This document shows, piece after piece, positions 33,972 to 42,907 of a stretch of 64,000 bases of DNA (positions are counted from its first letter, which is position 1; each line of letters opens with the position of its first letter). The stretch lies in NCBI RefSeq assembly GCF_000711735.1, contig NZ_JONL01000002.1, forward strand, positions 1 through 64,000, in the 5' to 3' direction. This DNA comes from Maridesulfovibrio frigidus DSM 17176 (GTDB lineage Bacteria > Desulfobacterota > Desulfovibrionia > Desulfovibrionales > Desulfovibrionaceae). Under the pieces are notes generated by a model. The model did no database searches. It was not told the DNA's origin and worked only from the letters and a program-made list of their open reading frames with translations. A program made the position numbers and the translations under genes.

Positions 33972-36077
33972 GTGAAATTAAAGTTAAAGACCAAAATAAT
34001 ATTAGGGATATGTGGGCCTCTACTACTCCTTTTAATTTTAGGGCTAGTTGCGATAATAAACATTGATAAAATCGTATCCACAAATGAAATGGTTAGTCAC
34101 ACCTATGAAGTCTTGGGCGATGCAAATGGAATCGTCGGGTCGGCTGTTGACATGGAAACAGGCATGCGCGGGTATCTCCTAGCAGGTAAAGAAGGATTCC
34201 TGTCACCTTACGAAGGTGGCGAAAAATCCACATACATGAATATTGATAAACTAAAGCAGACCGTGAGCGATAACCCGAAACAGGTAACTCGCCTTGGTGA
34301 AGCTGAATCAGTTCTCAAAGCATGGCAAAAAGATGTAACAGAACCGACCATTCAGCTGCGCCGCGACATTGGCGATGCAAAAACCATGAACGACATTTCT
34401 CACCTTGTGGGTGAGGCTCGCGGCAAAAAATATTTTGACGCATTTCGCGGCATGATCGCAGAATTCATTGATACAGAAATGACTCTTCTCAAGAAACGCC
34501 AAAGAGAAAGCCTGAGTAATTCCGGAGAAGATTGGATTAGCCACACTTATGAAGTAATTATAAAGGCCACCAACCTTCTAGGTACTGCCGTAGATATGGA
34601 AACAGGCATGCGCGGCTATCTACTGGCTGGTAAAGATGAGTTTCTAGATCCTTATATTAATGGCTCAAAGCAATTTGATGAATTAGAAGCGAGTCTGGAA
34701 CAAACAGTCAGTGACAATCCAGCTCAAGTAAACCGCCTTCGCAATATGCGTAAAACCATCAGCGAATGGAGGTCCCAAGTTGTTGAGCCTGCAATACAAC
34801 TTCGCCGTGATATCGGTGATGCTAAAACAATGGATGATATGGCTCATTTGGTTGGAGAAGCGCGAGGCAAACAATATTTCGACAAGTTCCGTTCACTGAT
34901 GGTCCAATTCAACGCTGAAGAAACAGGGCTTATGAAGATTCGTCAAGAATCAAATAAAGCGACTGTAAGCAGCACCACAGTATCCATTGTGACCTGCCTA
35001 CTCATCGCCATAGCTCTTGGTGGAGCTTTAGGAGTATGGGTAATCAGAGATGTACAAACTCAGGTTGGCGGCGAGCCTGCACTCATTGCCGATATCTCTC
35101 AGCAAATTGCAGATGGCGATCTAGTTGTCTCATTTAGAGAATTCAAGAAGAAGGAAGGCATAGTATCCGCCCTAGCTGGTATGACCGAAAAATTAACCGC
35201 CGTTGTAAGTGAAGTGAAAAGCTCAGCTGAAAACGTTGCATCCGGCAGTCAGGAGCTTTCTGCATCGTCCCAGACAATGTCTGAAGGCGCCAGCGAACAG
35301 GCCGCCTCGGTTGAAGAAGTATCCGCATCTGTTATACAAATGTCAGAAAGCATCCAGAATAATGCCGAAAATGCAAGTAAAACTGAAGGAATTGCCTCCA
35401 AGGCAGCAATCGACGCCCAATCCAGTGGAGACGCTGTTGCACAAACAGTTTCAGCCATGAAGGAAATTGCCGAAAAAATATCCATCATCGAGGAAATCGC
35501 AAGACAAACCAACCTGCTGGCATTAAACGCTGCCATCGAAGCAGCACGAGCAGGTGAACATGGTAAAGGATTTGCCGTTGTAGCAGCTGAAGTCCGCAAA
35601 CTTGCCGAACGAAGCGGAAGCGCTGCAACAGAAATAAGCGAACTTTCTTCATCAAGCGTGGAAGTAGCTGAAAAAGCTGGAGAGATGCTGAGCAGAATTG
35701 TTCCAGACATTCAAGGAACAGCTGAACTTGTTCAGGAAATATCTTCAGCAACCAATGAGCAGAATCAAGGAATACAGCAGATCAATACTGCCCTGACAAG
35801 ACTGGATAAAATTGTACAGCAAAACGCAGCAGGGGCCGAAGAGATCGCATCAACATCCGAAGAGCTGTCCGCACAGGCTGAGCAACTCAACTCCGTGATG
35901 AACTTCTTCAAAACCAACACAAGCGGTCACGGCAACTTCCGCCCACAGCGAACAGTACAAGCTATGAGCAGGCCAAAGCCTCTGCCGCAATCCACAACCA
36001 GAAACGCAGCACCTAAAACATCTGGCCTAGAACTAAGCATGGGCGATGATCCAGATTCTGATTTCGAAAAATTCTAA
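33972..36077 (+). CDS. Methyl-accepting chemotaxis protein with tandem CHASE3-like sensor domains
   Basis: A 701-aa chemoreceptor. The first membrane helix ([18 protein letters not shown]) is followed by two near-identical sensory domains at about residues 41-185 and 188-333, each with SHTYEV, the [15 protein letters not shown] signature and [13 protein letters not shown] then HLVGEARGK. VDMETGxRG is typical of CHASE3. A second membrane helix, HAMP-like stretch and the MCP signalling domain follow. The tail ends DFEKF, a possible CheR/CheB tether. The GTG at 33972 is preferred because it directly follows AAAAGGAGA; the frame is open upstream to 33855 but without a ribosome site. Confidence 0.92.
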   Translation: MKLKLKTKIILGICGPLLLLLILGLVAIINIDKIVSTNEMVSHTYEVLGDANGIVGSAVDMETGMRGYLLAGKEGFLSPYEGGEKSTYMNIDKLKQTVSDNPKQVTRLGEAESVLKAWQKDVTEPTIQLRRDIGDAKTMNDISHLVGEARGKKYFDAFRGMIAEFIDTEMTLLKKRQRESLSNSGEDWISHTYEVIIKATNLLGTAVDMETGMRGYLLAGKDEFLDPYINGSKQFDELEASLEQTVSDNPAQVNRLRNMRKTISEWRSQVVEPAIQLRRDIGDAKTMDDMAHLVGEARGKQYFDKFRSLMVQFNAEETGLMKIRQESNKATVSSTTVSIVTCLLIAIALGGALGVWVIRDVQTQVGGEPALIADISQQIADGDLVVSFREFKKKEGIVSALAGMTEKLTAVVSEVKSSAENVASGSQELSASSQTMSEGASEQAASVEEVSASVIQMSESIQNNAENASKTEGIASKAAIDAQSSGDAVAQTVSAMKEIAEKISIIEEIARQTNLLALNAAIEAARAGEHGKGFAVVAAEVRKLAERSGSAATEISELSSSSVEVAEKAGEMLSRIVPDIQGTAELVQEISSATNEQNQGIQQINTALTRLDKIVQQNAAGAEEIASTSEELSAQAEQLNSVMNFFKTNTSGHGNFRPQRTVQAMSRPKPLPQSTTRNAAPKTSGLELSMGDDPDSDFEKF

Positions 36078-36089
36078 ACACCATAGAAC

Positions 36090-36114
36090 AGGCCGTCCTT
36101 CCAAAGGGCGGCCT
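36090..36114 (+). promoter_or_regulatory. Hairpin between mcp and cheW
   Basis: A 10-bp stem (AGGCCGTCCT with AGGGCGGCCT) with a 5-nt loop and no T-run lies in the 53-nt gap, so it is more likely an mRNA-processing or attenuation element than a full terminator. Confidence 0.6.
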
Positions 36115-36130
36115 AAATTCAAGAGGGAAT

Positions 36131-36652
36131 ATGGCTACAAGAACCAACGATACGAATCAATTCCTGACCTATATTCTGGGCAAAGAGATTTTTGCTCTGG
36201 ATATCAGCACGGTTAGAGAAGTTTTAGAGTTGACCAACATTACCAGCATTCCTCGCACCCCGAATTTCATGAAGGGAGTTATCAATCTGCGAGGCCGCGC
36301 CGTTCCTGTCATGGGCCTGCGCAGTAAACTGGGGATGGGAGAAATTAAACACACAGTAAACACCTGCATCATCATAGTTGAAGTCAACTTAGAAGACGAA
36401 TTTATTGTGATTGGCGTTCTCGTTGATTCTGTTCGAGAGGTTATCGAAATGACGCCAGAGTCAATCGAGCCACCTCCTAGAATGGGGACTTCCGTACATA
36501 CCGATTTCATAACAGGCATGGGACGTCAGAATGACGAGTTCATCATGATCCTTAATATTGATGGGATCTTTTCCGCAGAAGAATTGGCAGGTGCGGTTCA
36601 GCAATCGGAAGGCCAAGCGGCTGATATCGAGATTGTTGATGAGGCTGTATAG
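36131..36652 (+). CDS. cheW: Chemotaxis coupling protein CheW
   Basis: A 173-aa CheW, linking chemoreceptors to the kinase CheA. It has LTYILGKEIFALDISTVREV near residues 12-31, IPRTPNFMKGVINLRGRAVP (about 51-70) and VLVDSVREV, the standard CheW-domain signatures. It is alone rather than beside cheA, so it probably serves the receptor encoded 53 nt upstream or a wider array. The start has GAGGGAAT upstream. Confidence 0.95.
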   Translation: MATRTNDTNQFLTYILGKEIFALDISTVREVLELTNITSIPRTPNFMKGVINLRGRAVPVMGLRSKLGMGEIKHTVNTCIIIVEVNLEDEFIVIGVLVDSVREVIEMTPESIEPPPRMGTSVHTDFITGMGRQNDEFIMILNIDGIFSAEELAGAVQQSEGQAADIEIVDEAV

Positions 36653-36692
36653 TTAATGACTTGATGGGTTGACTGTTCATATACATTATAAA

Positions 36693-36728
36693 GAAACCGC
36701 TTTTAGCCGGATGGCTGAAAGCGGTTTC
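36693..36728. terminator. Hairpin after cheW
   Basis: GAAACCGCTTT and AAAGCGGTTTC pair, with an inner AGCC/GGCT, giving a strong hairpin 41 nt after the stop. The T-run is weak, so termination is likely but not certain. Confidence 0.65.
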
Positions 36729-37378
36729 TATCAACATGTTTACAAACTATCTTAACTATTTTCTAAAGAAAAGACTTGACCCAACCCCTTACAAATGATT
36801 AAAGGGTTCTCGTCCGTCCAGATCCGGTTGTGTTGATTCTGTTTATACAGAATTGAATCATTGCAAGGGCAGTGTACCTGTTTCGTACTCCGTCCTACCT
36901 ATAAAGACGATAGATCTTAGAACTCCTTTTAAATGACTGGGACCAGTTATGTCAGGCACCCCGCTTGGCTGTTCTAAGAATGTAAGTACGATCTGCCCTT
37001 ATAAGCTCACTTTTTTAGTGTGCTGTTTGTAGATCGCGATAACCGGACGGTCCCCCTCAAATACCGGACATATTTAATACGGTAAAAAGACCTCCCCTAA
37101 ATTTCTGGGGTGGACTTTTCATTTTGTTTCCACCCCGCATTTCCGCCGAACCGGAATTGTCGATCACGATAAGTTGATCGCGCTTTATATTTTTTTGCTT
37201 ATGCAAAAGTTATAGATCCACGACTGTTGGCTTTATACAAAATCCGGCTTAGCTGAATAACGGGAATTAAACACGCATCCTTGCTTACAACATGGATGCA
37301 ATGCGATGTTTATTGCCCTGTTTTCATTATCAATTACACAAAAAACCACACAAAACCAAATAAGAAGAATATAATACT
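36729..37378 (+). promoter_or_regulatory. 650-nt structured leader of the DEAD-box helicase gene
   Basis: No credible ORF. Several hairpins occur: ATTCTGT/ACAGAAT with TTAT loop at 36836-36853; AAAGaCCtCCCC with GGGGtGGaCTTT at 37086-37118, followed by T-rich sequence; CGATCA/TGATCG at 37161-37180, followed by a T-run at 37190-37196. The last two resemble intrinsic terminators inside the leader. Long leaders with such structures are known for cold-shock helicase genes. An independent small RNA is an alternative. Confidence 0.5.
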
Positions 37379-38941
37379 ATGGAAAAATTTAGAAATCTCG
37401 GACTCTCTGACGTAATCATCGAAGCACTTGAAAAGAAAGGATTCACTGAGCCTACTCCTATTCAGGAGCAGACCATTCCAATGCTTCTCTCCGGCGAAAA
37501 AGATATCGTTGGTCAGGCGCAGACCGGAACAGGTAAGACAGCCGCATTCGGACTGCCTATCCTTGAAAACGTAGTTGAAGGAGCCGGACACGTTCAGGCA
37601 ATCGTCCTTACACCGACTCGTGAACTTGCTATGCAGGTTGCAGATGAAATCAACTCATTCCGCGGCAAAAGAAGAATTAGCATCGCTACTGTATACGGTG
37701 GGCAGGCAATGCTCCCGCAGCTTAAAGCTCTAAAACGCGGCGCTGACATCGTAGTTGGAACACCTGGCCGTGTTCTTGATCATATTAAAAGAAAGACTTT
37801 GAAGCTTTCACAGATTAAATTCTTCGTTTTAGATGAAGCTGATGAAATGTGTAACATGGGTTTTCTTGAAGACGTAAGTGAAATCATGGAAGCTGGCGGC
37901 GATAACCACCGCACACTTCTTTTCTCCGCAACCATGCCTCAGGCTGTTATGCGTATTGCTCGTAAATTCATGGGTGATTACGATGTTGTTTCTGTTAAGC
38001 CTGAAAAAGACGAAGTTGCTCTTACCGAACAGGTTTTCCATGAAATGCCTGAACGCGATCGTCTTGAAGCTCTTTGTCGCGTTATCGATTCACAGAACGA
38101 TTTCTTCGGACTCGTTTTCTGTAGAACCCGTTCAGACGCTGACCGCGTAGCAGCAGCTCTTAACGAACGCAAATACCCAGCTGAGCCTATTCATGGTGAT
38201 CTTTCACAGTCTCGCCGTGAAGAAATTCTTCGTAAGTTCAGAGCAAAAAAATGCAAAATCCTTGTTGCTACTGACGTTGCAGCTCGTGGTATTGACGTAC
38301 CTGACCTCACTCATGTTGTTAACTTTGCACTTCCTCAGGACCCGCAGAGTTATGTTCACCGTATCGGTCGTACTGGCCGTGCAGGGAAAAAAGGGATTGC
38401 AGTTACTCTAGTTAACCCTAATGAGTTCGGCAAACTTAGATATATCGCTAAAATGACTGGCGCTAAAATCGACAAGAAAGCTCTGCCTACTATTGATGAA
38501 GTTATCGAAGCTAAGAAAAACCAGATGGGTGAAGAGCTTCATGATATCGTCACCAACGGCAAACACTTGTCTTACCTTCCTCTTGCAAGCGAATTGCTCG
38601 AAGACAGCGATCCGCTCGAAGTCATCGCAGCTCTTCTCAAGCAGTCACAGGGTAACATTCTCGATAAGAGCGCGTACCGCAGAATTGAAGAAGGCGCAGG
38701 CCGCGGCGGACGTGGTAGAGTTAGATTCACAGCTTGCGTAGGTCGCACCCACGGTATGACTCCTCGTAAACTGGTTGATATGATTTGCCGCAAATCAAGA
38801 ATCAACCCTGTCAGCATTCAGCATGTTAAAATCAACGGACAGATGTCCACCTTTACCGTACCAGGTACTGATTCTGACAACGTTATGCGTACAGTGAATA
38901 AAGCTTCTAACAACGGCAAACCACTTCTAAGACGCAACTAG
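37379..38941 (+). CDS. deaD: DEAD-box ATP-dependent RNA helicase, CsdA/DeaD type
   Basis: A 520-aa RNA helicase with all family motifs: Q-motif region EPTPIQEQTIP, motif I AQTGTGKTAAF, Ia PTRELAMQ, GTPGRVLD, DEAD box (LDEADEM), SAT (FSATMPQ), and HRIGRTGRAGKKG. The C-terminus (about residues 440-520) is a DbpA/CsdA-type RNA-binding domain (RVRFTACVGRTHGMTPRKLV). Such proteins remodel ribosome-assembly intermediates and mRNA at low temperature. The region has a long structured leader upstream. Confidence 0.95.
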   Translation: MEKFRNLGLSDVIIEALEKKGFTEPTPIQEQTIPMLLSGEKDIVGQAQTGTGKTAAFGLPILENVVEGAGHVQAIVLTPTRELAMQVADEINSFRGKRRISIATVYGGQAMLPQLKALKRGADIVVGTPGRVLDHIKRKTLKLSQIKFFVLDEADEMCNMGFLEDVSEIMEAGGDNHRTLLFSATMPQAVMRIARKFMGDYDVVSVKPEKDEVALTEQVFHEMPERDRLEALCRVIDSQNDFFGLVFCRTRSDADRVAAALNERKYPAEPIHGDLSQSRREEILRKFRAKKCKILVATDVAARGIDVPDLTHVVNFALPQDPQSYVHRIGRTGRAGKKGIAVTLVNPNEFGKLRYIAKMTGAKIDKKALPTIDEVIEAKKNQMGEELHDIVTNGKHLSYLPLASELLEDSDPLEVIAALLKQSQGNILDKSAYRRIEEGAGRGGRGRVRFTACVGRTHGMTPRKLVDMICRKSRINPVSIQHVKINGQMSTFTVPGTDSDNVMRTVNKASNNGKPLLRRN

Positions 38942-38964
38942 TCTTAAGCTACACATCGAATAAT

Positions 38965-39000
38965 AAAAGCCCGTCCAAGTTAACTTGGACGGGCTTTTTC
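38965..39000. terminator. Bidirectional terminator
   Basis: AAAGCCCGTCCAAGTT pairs with AACTTGGACGGGCTTT and is followed by Ts on both strands. It serves deaD and the convergent cytochrome gene. Confidence 0.92.
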
Positions 39001-39042
39001 GTGTTCTTCTTTTCAGCGCGAATTGAGAGTATTCGTAACTTA

Positions 39043-41511
39043 CTATTCTAAGCCCATTCCCGGATGATGTGCAGGATATTCCATATTGTCTTCATGACAC
39101 ACGGTACATGTTCCGCCAGACCCTATAGGTTTAGACTCACCCATATATTGAAGCGCGCGAATATTGTCACGTTCATCAACAGCAGGGAATATTGCGTGTG
39201 GAGCGTTATGACATGCGGCGCACATAACGGCATCCATTTCATCTTTGCGGTTACGAAACAACTCAGACTTATCCTCATTCCATACATTGAATGCAGAGTC
39301 TGTGTCCGGTCCGGCAAAGTCCACATGACAAGTCAGGCAATCCGGCTCCTGCACCCAAGGCGTACGAGGATTGATCTCTGCCACATCAATATCAACAGGC
39401 ATGATCAATGACATCAATTTCTTAGCGACAGGCTTATCTTTTTCAGATTTAAGCAACGCCAACGCATGATTTTCCATTGGGCCATGACAGTTCACACATT
39501 CCATGCCCACATCTTTATGCAGACCGCGCAAGCTCTCCTGCGGATGACACATGGTGCAAGCCTCATTATCCTTTTCGGCAAGATATACAGCGTGGAACCC
39601 GTGAAGTGCAGTCGACAGCTCAAGCTGGGTATCGCCGTCATGACAACTCAAACAATCAATAGCAGCGCCATCCTCAGAATTCACTTGCGCTACAAAATCA
39701 GTATGGTTGTCGCGGTCATGAATCTTCAGGAAATCATCAGCAGTTTGCGAGGCTAAACCACCCTGACCTTTCACCGCCCACTCTCCACCATGACAATTAT
39801 TACATGTAGCTCTTGTGGAAACAGGTAGAACAATGGTCGTGGTCGCGATAATTTCTCCATCGCCGTCCACAGCGCTGACCTCAACTAAAGGTAATGGCTG
39901 GTAGCCATCATCAGAATAAGGAAGCGCCTTGATTGCGGAGGACTCAAAGAATCCGTCCTTAACCGTCATATCGTAAGTTTGATTAATCGATTTGAGTTCG
40001 CATACGATCTTAACATCATCAGTAACAACTTCCGGTGGATCTCCACGAAGAAGAAGCTGAGCCCGAACAATACTGCCACTTTCAGAAAGCTCTACCCGAC
40101 CTTCACTTTGCACGATGAGGCGCAAACCTTCGAGCGGCCAAGCCATTAAAGTATACTTCTGATCTTTTATAAATGGTGATGGAACCGCTTCAGCTTCAAC
40201 AGGAGTAGCAAGCTCAACTTTTTCCTGAGGACTTAGCCCGTCAATGTATTCAGCAAGAGCCATACGTTCGTCGGGCAAACCTAGGAACGGAGACATATAT
40301 TTTGACAAGCTGCCCATGCCGGAGATGAATGCATCAAGTCCCGCTAAATTGTACTTGGCTGTTCTCGGAACGATATCGTTCATAGGGCCATTGACGGCAT
40401 GACACGGCGCACACTGCATCTGGTATAGCCAAGATCCAGCTTCAATTTGATTCTCTTCAGTAATCTTCCTTAAATTATCAGGAACCCACTTTGCTTCCTG
40501 CAAGAAGCTTTTGCCCTCAAGGGAGGGAACTCTCTCGACCTTAACTGAGTTGGAATAAACAACGCCCCACAAAACGTAAGGCTTTCTTCCGGCTTCACGA
40601 ATGAACTCGAATGAACCGTAGAAGGTCAAGGCAACCAAAAGCAATATTATAGCCGATGGAAACTTAATTATACGAGGCTGACAGATTGCCATTAGCAGTC
40701 CACCCACCAAAATAATCGGAGCAGTAATCTGGTACATTTTCAGGTAATATGTAACGCGATGAGATTTATCTAGCACCATCGCAGCCTGTTCTGGCGGCAG
40801 AGCCATCAGATACCAATAGCCACATGGAATAACTAGAATCAGTCCGAGCAAAGTCCAGATACTACAAAGGCGGACCATTTTACAGCGAACCGCATCATCT
40901 TTCAGCCACGATGCAGTGACGAAACCGAATAAGCCAGCCAGCATCACACATAAGAATGAGCGGAAAGCGAGTTGCGGCCAGAAGGTCGGGTTAAATATAC
41001 CATCCCAGAAATTATGAGTTTCCAGCCAGTCTCCGGGGGTAAGCATAAAGCCAACCACGCCGTTGATGGTGAAAAGGGACAGCCATGCAAAAATGAAATA
41101 GAACCAACCTATCTTTATATGATCAGACCGCTTCATTCTATCCCAATAATAAAAATAGATCAGCAGTGCGATGATTTCGCCCACGAACCAAACCCATTCA
41201 GTAGCCCAAGCAAATAAAAATTCACGAACAAGAATGAGCGCGCCCTGCGGACTGAGAAGTGCCATGCTGAACCAGAGCGCGACCCCGCTGACCCCTCCGA
41301 ATACCATCGACAAGAGCAGGAAAAATTTAGAATGTTTTTTCACGTAACCAAGTAGTTCATCAGAGCCAGTGCGGTACGCCATCTGTTCACTTAAAACGAG
41401 AAAAAGACCGCCGCCTACTGCAAACTGAGCCACAAAAACGTGAATAGTCGCGATAAAAGCAATCCAGAAGCCGCCGCCGAAAGTAGTGAGGTGCCAAATT
41501 GGATATTCCAT
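39043..41511 (-). CDS. CydA-like membrane protein fused to an eight-CxxCH cytochrome c region
   Basis: An 822-aa protein. Residues 1-320 look like a cytochrome bd subunit I relative: helix-1 His24 (ATIHVFVAQF), Glu105 and Glu112 in TEWVWFVGE followed by YYWDRM, and GRKPYVLWGVVY (308-319) in place of the CydA GRQPW region. The second haem-ligand His of CydA is not evident (LAFRSFLCVM). Residues 360-822 face the periplasm and hold eight CxxCH motifs at about 367, 570, 620, 652, 672, 725, 764 and 802, with a beta-rich region between the first and second. It starts 2 nt after the stop of its partner. A quinol-to-periplasm electron transfer role is inferred. Confidence 0.85.
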   Translation of the reverse strand: MEYPIWHLTTFGGGFWIAFIATIHVFVAQFAVGGGLFLVLSEQMAYRTGSDELLGYVKKHSKFFLLLSMVFGGVSGVALWFSMALLSPQGALILVREFLFAWATEWVWFVGEIIALLIYFYYWDRMKRSDHIKIGWFYFIFAWLSLFTINGVVGFMLTPGDWLETHNFWDGIFNPTFWPQLAFRSFLCVMLAGLFGFVTASWLKDDAVRCKMVRLCSIWTLLGLILVIPCGYWYLMALPPEQAAMVLDKSHRVTYYLKMYQITAPIILVGGLLMAICQPRIIKFPSAIILLLVALTFYGSFEFIREAGRKPYVLWGVVYSNSVKVERVPSLEGKSFLQEAKWVPDNLRKITEENQIEAGSWLYQMQCAPCHAVNGPMNDIVPRTAKYNLAGLDAFISGMGSLSKYMSPFLGLPDERMALAEYIDGLSPQEKVELATPVEAEAVPSPFIKDQKYTLMAWPLEGLRLIVQSEGRVELSESGSIVRAQLLLRGDPPEVVTDDVKIVCELKSINQTYDMTVKDGFFESSAIKALPYSDDGYQPLPLVEVSAVDGDGEIIATTTIVLPVSTRATCNNCHGGEWAVKGQGGLASQTADDFLKIHDRDNHTDFVAQVNSEDGAAIDCLSCHDGDTQLELSTALHGFHAVYLAEKDNEACTMCHPQESLRGLHKDVGMECVNCHGPMENHALALLKSEKDKPVAKKLMSLIMPVDIDVAEINPRTPWVQEPDCLTCHVDFAGPDTDSAFNVWNEDKSELFRNRKDEMDAVMCAACHNAPHAIFPAVDERDNIRALQYMGESKPIGSGGTCTVCHEDNMEYPAHHPGMGLE

Positions 41512-41513
41512 GA

Positions 41514-42554
41514 TTAACTCCTCCCCGCCTTGAACATAAGCTTAAGCATATAAGCTATACCGGCAATTCCTATCACGAGCGATATGAGAAATAAATATAG
41601 CGGAGAATATTGTCCGGTTACCGGAATATCCTCAACTTTAAAGTATGGAGCAAGATAAGCTTTTCTAAGCAAATGCCTCATGACTACCATCACATAGACC
41701 ATTATCACAACAATGACCGATGAGAGCACAACATTGCGTTTCATTCCGGCATGAATGAGTCCGATGGTTCCCACCATCCCAATGCCAAGAAGAATCGTCG
41801 CAAACATATCACGCCCCATAAAGATGAGCATGATATCCCTAGGAAGTGCCATGAGAAACCACAGACCTACCCCTATATTAACGAGGGTAGCTCGCACAAA
41901 CCATTTTGACCCGGTCTCGATATAATCTTGATCAGATTTCATTTTCCCGAGAATAGCGACAAAAAGTCCACCTACAGCAAGAGCGGAAACCATGAAATGA
42001 AGATAACGGGGAATCAGTGCTGAATCGTTAAGATTGAGAACCAGCCCATTTGGATTCTGAAAGTATTCTGCCCAATGATCGGGCCTCAGCATCAAGGTCA
42101 TATTGTTGGAAAGCATGAATCCTACATATAAGAGGATACACAGCACCATAAAAATAAGCCCTTTACGGCCGCCATCTTTCAGACTGTCGTAACGGTAATA
42201 ATGATAATACAAAGCGTAATATCCAATGAGCAGCGCGAAAATCGCGGCAAGCCAGAAAACAGCCATTAGCACTGAAGATGTATAATTAAATTGAGCATAC
42301 ACCGCTTTGACAAACAAAAGAGGTGGAACACCGGCATTAATAACCAGAGCTAAGATTGTCGGCAGTTTACCTGAAAGATCGCGCGAAATCTTACTTCCGC
42401 CACTCAGGCTATGCCACGCGACAATGACGGTCCCACCAAGCGCGATGTTCATGAGCAAAAGATGTATGGCGAAGGTAACTATCAGCAGTGTAATCGGCCA
42501 AATAGGCTCGACTGCAATAGTGTGTATCGCCGGAATAAGTGAAGATGGAACCAT
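41514..42554 (-). CDS. CydA-like polytopic membrane partner subunit
   Basis: A 346-aa protein with about nine membrane helices. It shows CydA-like hallmarks: TFAIHLLLMNIALGG with His31, and IPRYLHFMVSALAVGG with His186, resembling the distal and proximal haem-ligand regions of bd oxidase subunit I. It has no CxxCH motif. The ATG at 42554 has AGGGGGAA upstream; the longer frame from 42677 lacks a site. It is 2 nt upstream of the multihaem gene, so both form one operon and probably one complex. It does not resemble CydB closely. Confidence 0.75.
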   Translation of the reverse strand: MVPSSLIPAIHTIAVEPIWPITLLIVTFAIHLLLMNIALGGTVIVAWHSLSGGSKISRDLSGKLPTILALVINAGVPPLLFVKAVYAQFNYTSSVLMAVFWLAAIFALLIGYYALYYHYYRYDSLKDGGRKGLIFMVLCILLYVGFMLSNNMTLMLRPDHWAEYFQNPNGLVLNLNDSALIPRYLHFMVSALAVGGLFVAILGKMKSDQDYIETGSKWFVRATLVNIGVGLWFLMALPRDIMLIFMGRDMFATILLGIGMVGTIGLIHAGMKRNVVLSSVIVVIMVYVMVVMRHLLRKAYLAPYFKVEDIPVTGQYSPLYLFLISLVIGIAGIAYMLKLMFKAGRS

Positions 42555-42670
42555 GTATTCCCCCTGAATATTTTCCCGATTTCTATAGGTATAACAATAC
42601 ATGACTGTACGGACAATTAGAAATTTAATTAAGTTCACATTGACACAACAGCCATTTATAAAAAAACATC

Positions 42671-42699
42671 TTGCCAAAGAGCCCCTAAATCACTATACA
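42671..42699 (+). promoter_or_regulatory. Promoter of tRNA-Leu
   Basis: TTGCCA at 42671-42676 and TATACA at 42694-42699 are 17 nt apart, with the tRNA starting 11 nt after the -10. Confidence 0.8.
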
Positions 42700-42709
42700 A
42701 ATTCCCAGT

Positions 42710-42796
42710 GCCGAAGTGGTGGAATTGGTAGACACGCTAGATTCAGGGTCTAGTGGGGGCAACTCCGTGGAAGTTCGAGTCTTCTCTTCGGCACCA
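42710..42796 (+). tRNA. tRNA-Leu (CAG anticodon)
   Basis: An 87-nt type II tRNA: acceptor GCCGAAG/CTTCGGC, D-arm TGGTGGAATTGGTAGACAC, anticodon loop TTCAGGG with CAG, long variable arm, T-loop GTTCGAGTC and encoded CCA. It is followed by its own terminator. Confidence 0.97.
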
Positions 42797-42811
42797 CCGA
42801 CAACAAGGAAA

Positions 42812-42850
42812 AAGGGCTGTAGCAACGTGCTACAGCCCTTTTCTTTTTTT
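42812..42850 (+). terminator. Terminator of tRNA-Leu
   Basis: AAGGGCTGTAGC and GCTACAGCCCTT form a 12-bp stem with a 5-nt loop followed by TTTTCTTTTTTT. Confidence 0.95.
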
Positions 42851-42907
42851 AATGCTAAAAAATTAATCGTCACCAAAAAGCAGCTTGAATCATTAACTCC
42901 AATTTAT

